A DNA stretch of 64,000 nucleotides from Sphingomonas panacisoli. GTDB taxonomy: Bacteria > Pseudomonadota > Alphaproteobacteria > Sphingomonadales > Sphingomonadaceae. The notes below the pieces were generated by a model. The model was not told where the DNA came from and did not search any database. It saw only the letters and a list, made by a program, of their open reading frames with translations. The stretch spans positions 1,488,001-1,552,000 of the forward strand of contig NZ_CP042306.1 of assembly GCF_007859635.1 (NCBI RefSeq), read 5' to 3'. Positions 36,045-43,926 of the stretch are shown in pieces. The position numbers were made by a program, and so were the translations under genes. The stretch's first letter is position 1. Each line of letters opens with the position of its first letter.

Positions 36045-37082
36045 CTAGCGCGACCCCTGCGTTTTTTGCAGGGCGGCGATGATCGACTGACGCATCATCG
36101 CCAGATCCGCCGGCGATTCCGCGCCGAGGATACCGCGCGCAGCCTCCGGCAGATGCGCAGCGGGATCGACATCGCTCTTGAAGACGTAATGGTCGAACAT
36201 CGCGCGCCACGACCGCCGTTGAGCGGGCGGTAGCTGGCGCAACGCGATCATGCCGTGCATCAGCGCATCCCAGGGCGACCCGACATCGCGGCGCGCCGGA
36301 TTCCACCAATAGTTGACCAGCAGGTTCAGCGGCGAGAGCGCCTCTACGTGATGATACCAGCCATACGGGATGTAGATCGCATCGCCGGGCTCGAGTTCGA
36401 CGGTCTGCGCGTCGGCGAGCGCGTCGGCAAACCCCGGGAAGCGATCGAGATCGGGCTGCGTCACATGCGCCATGCTGACCGCGGTGCCGGCCGGGGTGAG
36501 GTGGAACGGCCCCATGTACAGGTTGGCGACCTGCTCCGGCGGGAACAGCGTAAAGCGGCGGCGGCCGGCCGCGACGCAGGCGATGTTCTCGACCTGATCG
36601 TGATGCGTCGCGACGATCGCCGCCGTGCCCAGCCATAAACGTGGCTCGACGTCCGGCGGCAGGAGCGGCATCGGGTTGGCAGCGGCGAAGCCCGGCAGAA
36701 TTTGCTCAGCGGCGACGCCCTGAATCGCCAGTCGGTCGGGCGCGGGGGCGTCCGCCTGTTGGTCGAGCGCGGCGAAAAAGTCGGCGATCGATGCCGGTTC
36801 GCGGTTGAAATTTGGCCGATCGACCGCCGCCGAGTAGTGCAACCGACCTTCCTCGCTGGCGGGCGAGCGTACCATTGCGAGCTGAACGTCGTTCGCCATC
36901 GCGGTGAGATAGTTGGCGAGTTCTCCCCGCTGCGCACTGACGACGACCGGCCAATCCGCGACCAGCCCGCGCATGACCACCGGCTCGCCCGCGTCGCTGA
37001 TCGCGGCGAAGGCGGCGGCATCGGGAAGCGGGCGTTCGGCAACCGGCTGCATGAGCTCGCGGTCCGCTTTCGCCGCGATCAA
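36045..37082 (-). CDS. Cupin-like JmjC-domain protein (cupin_8 family)
   Basis: A 345-residue JmjC-like oxygenase. The Fe(II) site is in LGTAAIVATHHDQVENIACVAAG, with His-His-Asp at 160-162 and Asn at 166. The third ligand region is GDAIYIPYGWYHHVEAL near residue 244. In sphingomonads, proteins of this class often accompany TonB receptors or tryptophan halogenases; neither is adjacent here. The substrate could be a protein side chain or small molecule; unknown. It converges on gatA with one base between stops, and a small membrane gene lies upstream on the same strand. Confidence 0.82.
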   Translation of the reverse strand: MIAAKADRELMQPVAERPLPDAAAFAAISDAGEPVVMRGLVADWPVVVSAQRGELANYLTAMANDVQLAMVRSPASEEGRLHYSAAVDRPNFNREPASIADFFAALDQQADAPAPDRLAIQGVAAEQILPGFAAANPMPLLPPDVEPRLWLGTAAIVATHHDQVENIACVAAGRRRFTLFPPEQVANLYMGPFHLTPAGTAVSMAHVTQPDLDRFPGFADALADAQTVELEPGDAIYIPYGWYHHVEALSPLNLLVNYWWNPARRDVGSPWDALMHGMIALRQLPPAQRRSWRAMFDHYVFKSDVDPAAHLPEAARGILGAESPADLAMMRQSIIAALQKTQGSR

Positions 37083-37094
37083 GTCAAGCGAGGT

Positions 37095-37313
37095 TCAATC
37101 GGCGCGGCTGCGCTCGATCGAATCCAAAATCCGCGCGCCCGCCATGAACACCGCGACCGGGCAGACCGCGAAGAGCATCCAGCCGCCATAGCCGGGATAT
37201 TGCTGGAGGTAGTGGACGCCGCGCTCGACCGCGCCGAGGCCGAGGCCATAGATAATCAGAAACGCTTCGAACTTGGTCTTGATGACGAACAGTCGGGCGA
37301 ATTTGGTCCACAT
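37095..37313 (-). CDS. Small membrane protein of unknown function
   Basis: A 72-residue protein with two probable transmembrane helices (FEAFLIIYGLGLGAVERG and GWMLFAVCPVAVFMAG) joined by a loop with Tyr and Gly (YLQQYPGYGG). The positive MWTKFARLFVIKTKFE N-terminus suggests a cytoplasmic start. I do not recognise a family with known function; such small genes are conserved among sphingomonads. It lies 12 bases upstream of the JmjC-like gene, so they may be co-transcribed. Another frame overlapping here (37084-37311) lacks these features. Confidence 0.7.
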   Translation of the reverse strand: MWTKFARLFVIKTKFEAFLIIYGLGLGAVERGVHYLQQYPGYGGWMLFAVCPVAVFMAGARILDSIERSRAD

Positions 37314-37378
37314 GTCCGCGATTTACGCATGACTCGTGCCAATGGCGGAAACGCGTCGTTCCGCGTTAACGGACGTGG

Positions 37379-38632
37379 TTATTTGTAAGTTAACCCGACG
37401 ATTTCGAGCGCGTCGAGCAGCGCTTCGCGCGCGGCGCGGATGCGGGCGATCAGCGCAGGGTCGCCGATCCGGTCGATCGCGATTTCCTCCGGCCAATGTG
37501 CCTCGATAACCGCGGCGATGCGGTCGAGCTTGGCATCGTCGACCAGGAAGCGGGGATCGACCGTCGTGGGATCGGCGACTACGCGCAGGCGCAGGCATGC
37601 CGGACCGCCGCCGTTGCGCATCGACTGGCGGACATCGACCACCTCGACTCGGCGGATCGGGCCGTTGCCGGCGAGCATCTCCTGCAGCCAGGCCCAGACG
37701 GCACCATTGTCGCGCGTCTCGCCTGGGACGATCAGGGCCATCGTGCCGTCCGGCAGCGTCACGAGTTGCGCGTTGAATAGGTAGGACGAGATCGCGTCGG
37801 TGAGGCTTACACGGCTCGCGGGAATCTCGACGATCTCGGCCCAGGGCGCGATGCGAGTGATGTCGGCGTAGAGCCGCGCCTTGTTCTCGAACGCCTGCTC
37901 GTGCGCGAACAGCACGCGTTCGTTGGCAACCGCGACGACGTCGTTGTGAAACGCGCCGGCGGCGATCGCAGCGACCGATTGCTGGGCGAAGATCGTGTGA
38001 TTCAGGGCGAGGCGATGCGCGCGGGCGACGGCTTCGGATGATTCGCGGCGTTGCCGGGCGGGAAAGGGACCGCCGCTCTCGCCATAGACGAAGACTTCGA
38101 CGCCCGGCGCGCCATGATGCTCGGCGAGGCGCATGTGGTTAGCCGCGCCCTCGTCGCCGAACGGGGCGGGGACGGGTTCGTGTACCGCGAATGCCGGATC
38201 GGCGAACGCGAGGCGGAGTTGTGCCAGCGTCTCGGGCCATTCGTGGCTGCGGTGCGCCATCGTCACGAGGTTGGCGACAGTGAGGTGGCAACGGCCGTCC
38301 CCGGCGTCTGGGGCAGGCGAGACGGTCGCCGCGTTCGCCGCCCACATCGGCGACGCGGACAGCGCCTGCGCCTTCAGATGCGTCGGGGCATCGGCATAAT
38401 CGATCGCCAGACTCGCCAACCAGCTGTCGTCGGGGCGATCGTGGGGCAGGAGGATACCTTGCGTCAGCCCCAATGCGAGGTTGGCGCGCATCTTCGCCAC
38501 GCCCTCCAGTGCCGCTTCGCGCGGCCGTGACGTCATGCCGGCATTCGACGTGGCGGCCAGGTTTCCCGGGCTCAATCCGGCATAATTGTGGCTCGGCCCG
38601 ACGATTCCGTCGAAGTTGATTTCGACGACCAT
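37379..38632 (-). CDS. astB: N-succinylarginine dihydrolase
   Basis: A 417-residue AstB. It begins VVEINFDGIVGPSHNYAGLSPGNLA, the family signature, and carries NGGGPACLRLRVV with the catalytic Cys near the C-terminus. HNDVVAVANERVLFAHEQAF and GAVWAWLQEML are also typical. It hydrolyses N2-succinylarginine to succinylornithine, CO2 and ammonia in the AST arginine degradation pathway. The ATG at 38632 overlaps the astA stop (TGATG). AstC, AstD and AstE are not present in the window. Confidence 0.95.
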   Translation of the reverse strand: MVVEINFDGIVGPSHNYAGLSPGNLAATSNAGMTSRPREAALEGVAKMRANLALGLTQGILLPHDRPDDSWLASLAIDYADAPTHLKAQALSASPMWAANAATVSPAPDAGDGRCHLTVANLVTMAHRSHEWPETLAQLRLAFADPAFAVHEPVPAPFGDEGAANHMRLAEHHGAPGVEVFVYGESGGPFPARQRRESSEAVARAHRLALNHTIFAQQSVAAIAAGAFHNDVVAVANERVLFAHEQAFENKARLYADITRIAPWAEIVEIPASRVSLTDAISSYLFNAQLVTLPDGTMALIVPGETRDNGAVWAWLQEMLAGNGPIRRVEVVDVRQSMRNGGGPACLRLRVVADPTTVDPRFLVDDAKLDRIAAVIEAHWPEEIAIDRIGDPALIARIRAAREALLDALEIVGLTYK

Positions 38633-39648
38633 CACGCGCGGCCGATATAGGTGACCTGGTCGCCCTCGCGGACGCCGAGCGCTGTCGCGGCGGTGCGATC
38701 TACGACTACGCCGCCACCCGCTTCGCGCATCTGGGCGAAGGCGCAGCGGAAGCCGGCAAGATGCCCGGTTGCGGCCAGTACGCGCTCCCCGCCGTCGTCA
38801 TCGACCGCCACGACCGTCGCCACTTGCGAATCTGCGATGCTCTTCACGCGGTCGGTGTGGGCCGTCATCGTCGGCCCCCCGTCGAAAATGTCGATATACT
38901 TCTCGAACGCGAACCCCTCGCTTTCGAGCATGCGCATCGCGGCGCGACCGGAAGGGTGGGGGAGGCCGATGACGCTGCGTGCGCTCTCGGTCAGCATCGC
39001 GACGTAGATCGGGTGCTTGGGGAACAGATCGGCGATGAACTGGTGGCCGTGGGTCGCGTTGAAGCGGTCGGCGTCCTGGAAATTCATTCCGAAGAACCGC
39101 CCGGCCAAGCCGTCCCAGAACGGCGACCCGCCCGCTTCGTCGATGATCCCGCGCAGCTCCGCCAGGATGCGGTCGGCGAAGCGCTGACGGTGCATCGCGA
39201 TGAACAGATAGCGGCTGCGCGCGAGCAGCATGCCGAGCCCGCCGGCGCGCTCGCCCGGATGGAGGAATAGACCGCCGACCTCGCTCGATCCTTCCAGGTC
39301 GGTGGTCAGGCTGAGCATTTCGGCGCGGAAGGTGCGGCCGAGTTCCTCGCTCTGCTGCGTCAGGGTCGCGATGCGGTAGGAATAGAAGGGGTGGTTGGTG
39401 CCGACTTGGCTGAACATCTGGCACGTCCCGCGGACTTCGCCAGTCGCGACGTTTTCCAGCATCAACACGAACACGTCGTCGCCGAGCGTTTCCTCGTCTC
39501 GCGAAAACGCTGCGCTGCTGACGCCGAGCCGTTTCCGCAAAGCGCGGCGATCGGCGGGCAGGTTGGTGAATCCGCCGCCGGTCAGCTTCGCCATTTCGTA
39601 GAGATGGTCGAGGTCGCCGTCGCTCGCGGCACGAATACGAAAGCTCAC
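38632..39648 (-). CDS. astA: Arginine N-succinyltransferase
   Basis: A 338-residue AstA. It starts FRIRAASDGDLDHLYEMAKLTGGGFTNLPADR and holds the acyl-CoA-binding GNAT-like fold. SSEVGGLFLHPGERAGGLGMLLARSRYLFIA and FWDGLAGRFFGMNFQDAD are family hallmarks. It transfers succinyl from succinyl-CoA to arginine. The GTG at 39648 overlaps the stop of the upstream peptidase (GTGA), and astB follows directly, so all three genes are translated together. The operon differs from the enterobacterial astCADBE order. Confidence 0.94.
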   Translation of the reverse strand: MSFRIRAASDGDLDHLYEMAKLTGGGFTNLPADRRALRKRLGVSSAAFSRDEETLGDDVFVLMLENVATGEVRGTCQMFSQVGTNHPFYSYRIATLTQQSEELGRTFRAEMLSLTTDLEGSSEVGGLFLHPGERAGGLGMLLARSRYLFIAMHRQRFADRILAELRGIIDEAGGSPFWDGLAGRFFGMNFQDADRFNATHGHQFIADLFPKHPIYVAMLTESARSVIGLPHPSGRAAMRMLESEGFAFEKYIDIFDGGPTMTAHTDRVKSIADSQVATVVAVDDDGGERVLAATGHLAGFRCAFAQMREAGGGVVVDRTAATALGVREGDQVTYIGRA

Positions 39649-40847
39649 AATCCCCCCTTTTCGGCGATCTTCAACACCGTCAGCGCCGATAATGCCGCGC
39701 GTTCGACGAGCGAGTCGACCAACAGGAACTCGTCGGTCGAATGAATCGCCCCGCCACGCGCGCCCATCGTGTCCACCACCGGCACGCCGGCGGCCGCGAT
39801 ATTGTTGCCGTCGCACACCCCGCCGGTCGCTTTCCACCCGATATCGAGGCCGAGGTCCGCGCCGCTGTCCTTGACCAGCGCGAACAGCGTCGCCGCGCCG
39901 TCGTCGATCGGCTTGGGTGGGCGGTTGAAGCTGCCGTGCAAGTCGATCTGCACGTTGCGGTCGGCGGCAACCTCGGCGATGGCCCAGTCGATCGCGGCCT
40001 GGGCAGTATCGATCGCTTCGGGCGAGGCGGGGCGGAAATTGACGCGCAGGATGGCGAGGTCCGGGACGACGTTGTTCGGCCCGCCACCCTCGATCCGCGC
40101 CGGGTTGACCGCCAGCCCCTCCTGCTTCGCCGAGAACAGCCGGACGGCAAGATCGGACGCCGCCACGATCGCGTTGCGGCCGTCGTCGGGATTGCGTCCG
40201 GCATGGGCGCTCTTGCCGTGCACGACGATCGAGAAATTGCCCGTCCCGCCGCGCGCGCCAGCTAGGGTACCGTCGGCGAGCGCGGGTTCGTAGGTGAGGG
40301 CGGCTACCTTGCCACGCGCGAGGTCAGCGATCAGCGCGGCGGACGAGAAGGACCCGGTCTCTTCGTCCGAATTGATCATCACGTCGTAGCCGATCCGGCC
40401 CGCCAACGGCGATGTCTCGACCGCTTTCAGCGCGGCGAGCAGCAGCGCGAGACCGCCCTTCATGTCGGCCACCCCGGGCCCGTTCAGCGTGTTGTCGTCG
40501 AGGAAACGCTGGTCCTGAAACGCGTGATCGATCGGGTAGACCGTATCCATATGGCCCGTAAACAGCATCCGCGTCGCCGCATCAGGGCGGACGCGCAGGA
40601 CAAGGTGGCGACCATGTTCGATCGCGCTGACCGTGCCATCGGTGGAAACGCTCTCGGCAGGAGCCGGGTCGATCAGCGACAGTTCGCCGGGCAGAACGGA
40701 GAAGGCATCGGCCAGTGCCCCCGCCATCATCCTCAGCCCGTCGAGGTTACGCGTCCCGCTGTTGATCGCTGCCCAGGCGCGCGTGTGGTCGAGCATCGGC
40801 TCGGCGGCGATCCGGTCGAGCAGCGCGGAAACGGCGGGGACTTTCAT
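39645..40847 (-). CDS. M20 family metallopeptidase (carboxypeptidase G2-like)
   Basis: A 400-residue M20 peptidase. The first metal ligand is in MLFTGHMDTVYP, the bridging Asp in GPGVADMKGGLALLLAAL, and the catalytic Glu-Glu in INSDEETGSFSS. The dimerisation domain has VHGKSAHAGRNP. It resembles glutamate carboxypeptidase and acetylornithine deacetylase-like enzymes. It overlaps astA, which suggests a role in the arginine pathway, perhaps taking the place of AstE (succinylglutamate desuccinylase) or supplying amino acids from peptides. This link is inferred. Confidence 0.87.
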   Translation of the reverse strand: MKVPAVSALLDRIAAEPMLDHTRAWAAINSGTRNLDGLRMMAGALADAFSVLPGELSLIDPAPAESVSTDGTVSAIEHGRHLVLRVRPDAATRMLFTGHMDTVYPIDHAFQDQRFLDDNTLNGPGVADMKGGLALLLAALKAVETSPLAGRIGYDVMINSDEETGSFSSAALIADLARGKVAALTYEPALADGTLAGARGGTGNFSIVVHGKSAHAGRNPDDGRNAIVAASDLAVRLFSAKQEGLAVNPARIEGGGPNNVVPDLAILRVNFRPASPEAIDTAQAAIDWAIAEVAADRNVQIDLHGSFNRPPKPIDDGAATLFALVKDSGADLGLDIGWKATGGVCDGNNIAAAGVPVVDTMGARGGAIHSTDEFLLVDSLVERAALSALTVLKIAEKGGL

Positions 40848-40899
40848 CCCCGCCGTCTAGGCCGGTCCGGTCGCGGGGTGAACCCCCGCGAAACGATCG

Positions 40900-41379
40900 T
40901 CAGTGTTTATTGGCGCCACTCGACGACGATCCAGCGCTCAGCGCAACGCGGCCCGCGTTGAACGGATTGCTGGCACCGTAACTCTTCGCGCTGCTGGGCT
41001 TGGTTCCGCCCGAACAGGCGAACTGGCGCGCCGAATCGTCAAGCGACCCGCCGCCGACGTCGCGCCATTTGCCCGATCCGACATCGTCGGCGAGCACGGT
41101 CAGGCTGGCGCTGTAGCCGGTCAGGTGCAGGAACCGGTAGCGCGGGGTCGAGCAGTCGAATTCGAGCACCAGCTCGCGCGATGCGGTGCCGTCGGTGTCG
41201 TCGGTCGAATGCACGCTCCACGCGGTCACGCGACGCAGCGAACCGCCCGTGTTCACGATGCTGTCGCGGTCGATGAAATAGGCGGTCGTCTTCGATTCCG
41301 ACGTCGCCACCAGGAACCAGTTCTTCGCTGATGCTGGCATCGACCAGACCATGGCCGCGAGCGCTACCCACTTAAGCAT
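40900..41379 (-). CDS. Exported protein, surface-adhesin E-like
   Basis: A 159-residue protein with a signal peptide (MLKWVALAAMVWSMPASAK, cut after SAK or ASA). A compact domain follows (NWFLVATSESKTTAYFIDRDSIV ... RRVTAWSVHS ... LVLEFDCSTPRYRFL), matching the pattern of surface-adhesin protein E-like proteins: a short beta domain with a Trp near the start. One Cys in the mature part pairs perhaps with another near residue 135. The C-terminal 25 residues are Ser/Gly-rich. Function unknown. It stands alone between rppH and the peptidase gene. Confidence 0.7.
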   Translation of the reverse strand: MLKWVALAAMVWSMPASAKNWFLVATSESKTTAYFIDRDSIVNTGGSLRRVTAWSVHSTDDTDGTASRELVLEFDCSTPRYRFLHLTGYSASLTVLADDVGSGKWRDVGGGSLDDSARQFACSGGTKPSSAKSYGASNPFNAGRVALSAGSSSSGANKH

Positions 41380-41438
41380 GCGATACTCCCCTTACTTGCT
41401 TGGCACATCGTGCAGAGCCGCGCCGACCTTTGCAAGCG

Positions 41439-41924
41439 TCAGGCGCGGGTCAGATGTCCCGAAAATGCGGCGATCACGTCTTCGTAGAGCTTGCGTTTGA
41501 ACGGTACGATCAAGCCGGGCAGTTCGTGCGGATCGACCCAGCGCCACGACATGAATTCGGGGTGCGGCGTCGCGAGGTCGATGTCGGTGTCGTCGCCGAG
41601 GAAGCGGTAGAGGAACCATTTCTGCCGCTGCCCACGCCATTTGCCCTTCCATACCTTGCCGATCAGATCGTCGGGCAAGTCGTAGAAGAATTCGCCTGGA
41701 GCCTCGGCGATCAACTCGACGTGCTCCGGGCCGACGCCGATTTCCTCGCCCAATTCACGGATCGCAGCCTCGCCGGCTTCTTCGCCTGGGTCGATCCCGC
41801 CCTGGGGCATCTGCCACGCTTCCATCGTCGTATCGAGACGCTGCCCCGCAAAGGCGAGGCCATCGGCATTGAGCAGCATCACCCCGGCGCAGGGACGATA
41901 GGGCAGGTCGTTCTTGTCGGTCAT
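41439..41924 (-). CDS. rppH: RNA pyrophosphohydrolase
   Basis: A 161-residue Nudix protein. The start is YRPCAGVMLLNADGLAFAGQRLD, and the Nudix box is GGIDPGEEAGEAAIRELGEEIG with all Glu residues. EAWQMPQGG and the QKWFLYRF segments are RppH-specific. It removes pyrophosphate from the 5' end of mRNA and so starts decay. The start overlaps the stop of the upstream hydrolase gene (ATGA). Family assignment is secure; the proteobacterial type usually has Trp and Lys in this same loop. Confidence 0.93.
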   Translation of the reverse strand: MTDKNDLPYRPCAGVMLLNADGLAFAGQRLDTTMEAWQMPQGGIDPGEEAGEAAIRELGEEIGVGPEHVELIAEAPGEFFYDLPDDLIGKVWKGKWRGQRQKWFLYRFLGDDTDIDLATPHPEFMSWRWVDPHELPGLIVPFKRKLYEDVIAAFSGHLTRA

Positions 41925-42895
41925 TCGGCAGCTTGGGCCATGACACGATCGCCCTCGGCTTCGACGATGATATCCTTGAGTGCGGCGAGCGCACCCATCA
42001 CGTCGCCGACGCTCGACGGGATTGCTTTTCGCAAGGTGATGAAACCGTGGATGTTGCCCTTCGCTTCGCGAAACACGACCGGCACCCCGGCGGTGGCTAA
42101 CGCTGCGGCATAGGCGCGCCCCTGGTCGCGGATCGGGTCGAGGCTGCCGGTCACCACCACAGCGGGCGGCATGTCCTCGAGATTGCCGAGCAACGGCGAT
42201 GTGCGGATATGCTCGTTCTCGGCGCCGTACGCGGCCATGAACCAGTCCATGCTCTCCTTTGTCAGCAGATAGCCGTCGGCGAACTGGCTATAGCTCGGAT
42301 ATTCGCGGCTGGAGTCGGTTGCAGGATAGAAGGACAGTTGGGCGATCACCGGCACGGCGGCGGGTGCATCGCGCAAGGCGGCCGCGGTGACGATCGCGAG
42401 ATTGCCGCCCGCGCTGTCGCCGACAAGGATCAACGACGTGACCGACCGGCCGATCTCGGCCGGACTGCCCGCGACCCAGCGCGCCGCCGCTTCGCAATCG
42501 TCCGGCGCGGCGGGCCATTTCGCTTCGGGGGCGAGGCGATAGTCGACCGCGACCACCGGCAGGTCCAATACGCGCGCCATCTCGGCGGTGAAGCTCGCGT
42601 GACTGTCGAGGTCGCCGATCACGAAACCGCCGCCGTGGAAGAAAACGACGGCAGGCCCCGGCTCGCGAGTGGCGCGCGGATCGAATAGGCGGGCCGGGAT
42701 GTCGCCATCGGGGCCGGGAATGGCGAGGTCGAGCATCGTGCCGAGTTCGCCGATCGGCGGATCGGCGACGTCCTTCATCATCGTATAGACTGCGCGCGCG
42801 GACGGGGCGTCCATTTCGTGCATCTTCGGCCCCGGCATCGATGCGAGGAAATCGAGGAACTGGCGGGCATCGGGGCGGACGAAGGGGTCGGTCAT
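41921..42895 (-). CDS. Alpha/beta hydrolase of the hormone-sensitive lipase type
   Basis: A 324-residue esterase. The oxyanion motif is VVFFHGGGFVIGD, the nucleophile elbow is ILVGDSAGGNLAI (Ser near residue 158), and the catalytic Asp and His lie in VVTGSLDPIRDQGRAYA and GNIHGFITL. This is bacterial HSL family IV, which acts on short to medium acyl esters. The natural substrate is not clear. It overlaps rppH by four bases. It is divergent from the deacetylase gene with only 38 bases between, which must hold both promoters or share one. Confidence 0.87.
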   Translation of the reverse strand: MTDPFVRPDARQFLDFLASMPGPKMHEMDAPSARAVYTMMKDVADPPIGELGTMLDLAIPGPDGDIPARLFDPRATREPGPAVVFFHGGGFVIGDLDSHASFTAEMARVLDLPVVAVDYRLAPEAKWPAAPDDCEAAARWVAGSPAEIGRSVTSLILVGDSAGGNLAIVTAAALRDAPAAVPVIAQLSFYPATDSSREYPSYSQFADGYLLTKESMDWFMAAYGAENEHIRTSPLLGNLEDMPPAVVVTGSLDPIRDQGRAYAAALATAGVPVVFREAKGNIHGFITLRKAIPSSVGDVMGALAALKDIIVEAEGDRVMAQAAE

Positions 42896-42933
42896 GGCTA
42901 TCCTCTCCAGAATTCAGTTCGTAAGTAAAACCG

Positions 42934-43857
42934 ATGATCGCGGTCGTCCATCACCCGGATTATGTCGCGCCCGGCCAGCCGCGGTCGGGCTATCAGTGGA
43001 ACAAGAACGGCGCGATCCGCGATCTGTTGCGCGCGGCAGGCGGTGCGATCGCATGGTTCGAGCCCGAGGCGATGGCCCGCGAGTGGATCGAGGCGGCGCA
43101 CGATCCGGAATATGTCGCCGAGGTGATCGAGGCCCGCGTTCCCCGCGAGAAGGAACGGCGGATCGGCTTTCCGGTCAACGCGACGGTCGCACGGCGCGCG
43201 CAGATCGTGCCGGGCGGGACATACCTCGCGGCCAAGCTGGCGCTGGAGCGCGGCTATGCGGCGAACAGTGCTGGCGGGAGTCATCATGCGCTGGCGGATA
43301 CCGGCGCGGGCTATTGCGTGTTCAACGACCTCGCCATCGCCGCGATCCGGCTGGCGGAAGAGGGGCGTCGCGTGCTGATCGTCGATTGCGATGTGCATCA
43401 AGGCGACGGTACCGCGGCGTTGACGGCGGGACGGCCGGGCATCGCGACTTATTCGATCCACGCGGCGAAGAACTTCCCGGCGCGCAAAGCGCGGTCGACA
43501 CTCGACGTGCCGCTGGTCGATGGGGTGGGAGACGACGAGTATCTCGACACGCTCAAGGCGACGCTGGCGCCGGTGCTCGACGGCGAGCAGCCCGACATGA
43601 TCCTCTATCAGGCCGGGATCGATCCATTCGAGGGTGATCGGCTGGGTAGGCTCAAGCTGACCGACGACGGTCTGGCCCGCCGCGAGCGCCTCGTCGCCCG
43701 CCTCGCGATCGATCGCCGCATCCCGCTCGCAAGCACGGTCGGTGGCGGGTACGGCGACGACGTCCTCGCGATCGCCCGCCGTCACGTCGCCGCGATCCTC
43801 ACCTTGGGACAGGCGTTCGCCGACGGGTGGCAAAGAACGGTTTGCACACAGGCGTAA
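42934..43857 (+). CDS. Histone deacetylase-family amidohydrolase
   Basis: A 307-residue class II-like HDAC homologue. The active-site His pair is H117-H118 in AGGSHHALAD, the zinc ligands are D151, D153 and H155 in LIVDCDVHQGDGT, and the second Asp is in LYQAGIDPFEGDRLG. These are all the residues needed for a zinc deacetylase. Bacterial relatives act on acetylpolyamines, acetoin metabolism or protein acetyl-lysine; which one applies here is unknown. It is followed by korAB with 69 bases between, and a functional link to acyl-CoA metabolism is possible but not shown. Confidence 0.88.
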   Translation: MIAVVHHPDYVAPGQPRSGYQWNKNGAIRDLLRAAGGAIAWFEPEAMAREWIEAAHDPEYVAEVIEARVPREKERRIGFPVNATVARRAQIVPGGTYLAAKLALERGYAANSAGGSHHALADTGAGYCVFNDLAIAAIRLAEEGRRVLIVDCDVHQGDGTAALTAGRPGIATYSIHAAKNFPARKARSTLDVPLVDGVGDDEYLDTLKATLAPVLDGEQPDMILYQAGIDPFEGDRLGRLKLTDDGLARRERLVARLAIDRRIPLASTVGGGYGDDVLAIARRHVAAILTLGQAFADGWQRTVCTQA

Positions 43858-43926
43858 CCGATCTACGTTGGTCGCCAGGGGCTCCGCGCATAGAGAAGCC
43901 CGACATGACGCAGGAACAGTGCTGAC

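Noticed and set aside
37084..37311. A 75-codon minus-strand frame overlapping the small membrane protein
   Set aside because: The alternative frame at 37095-37313 gives two clean hydrophobic helices and a normal start; this one is Arg/Pro-rich.
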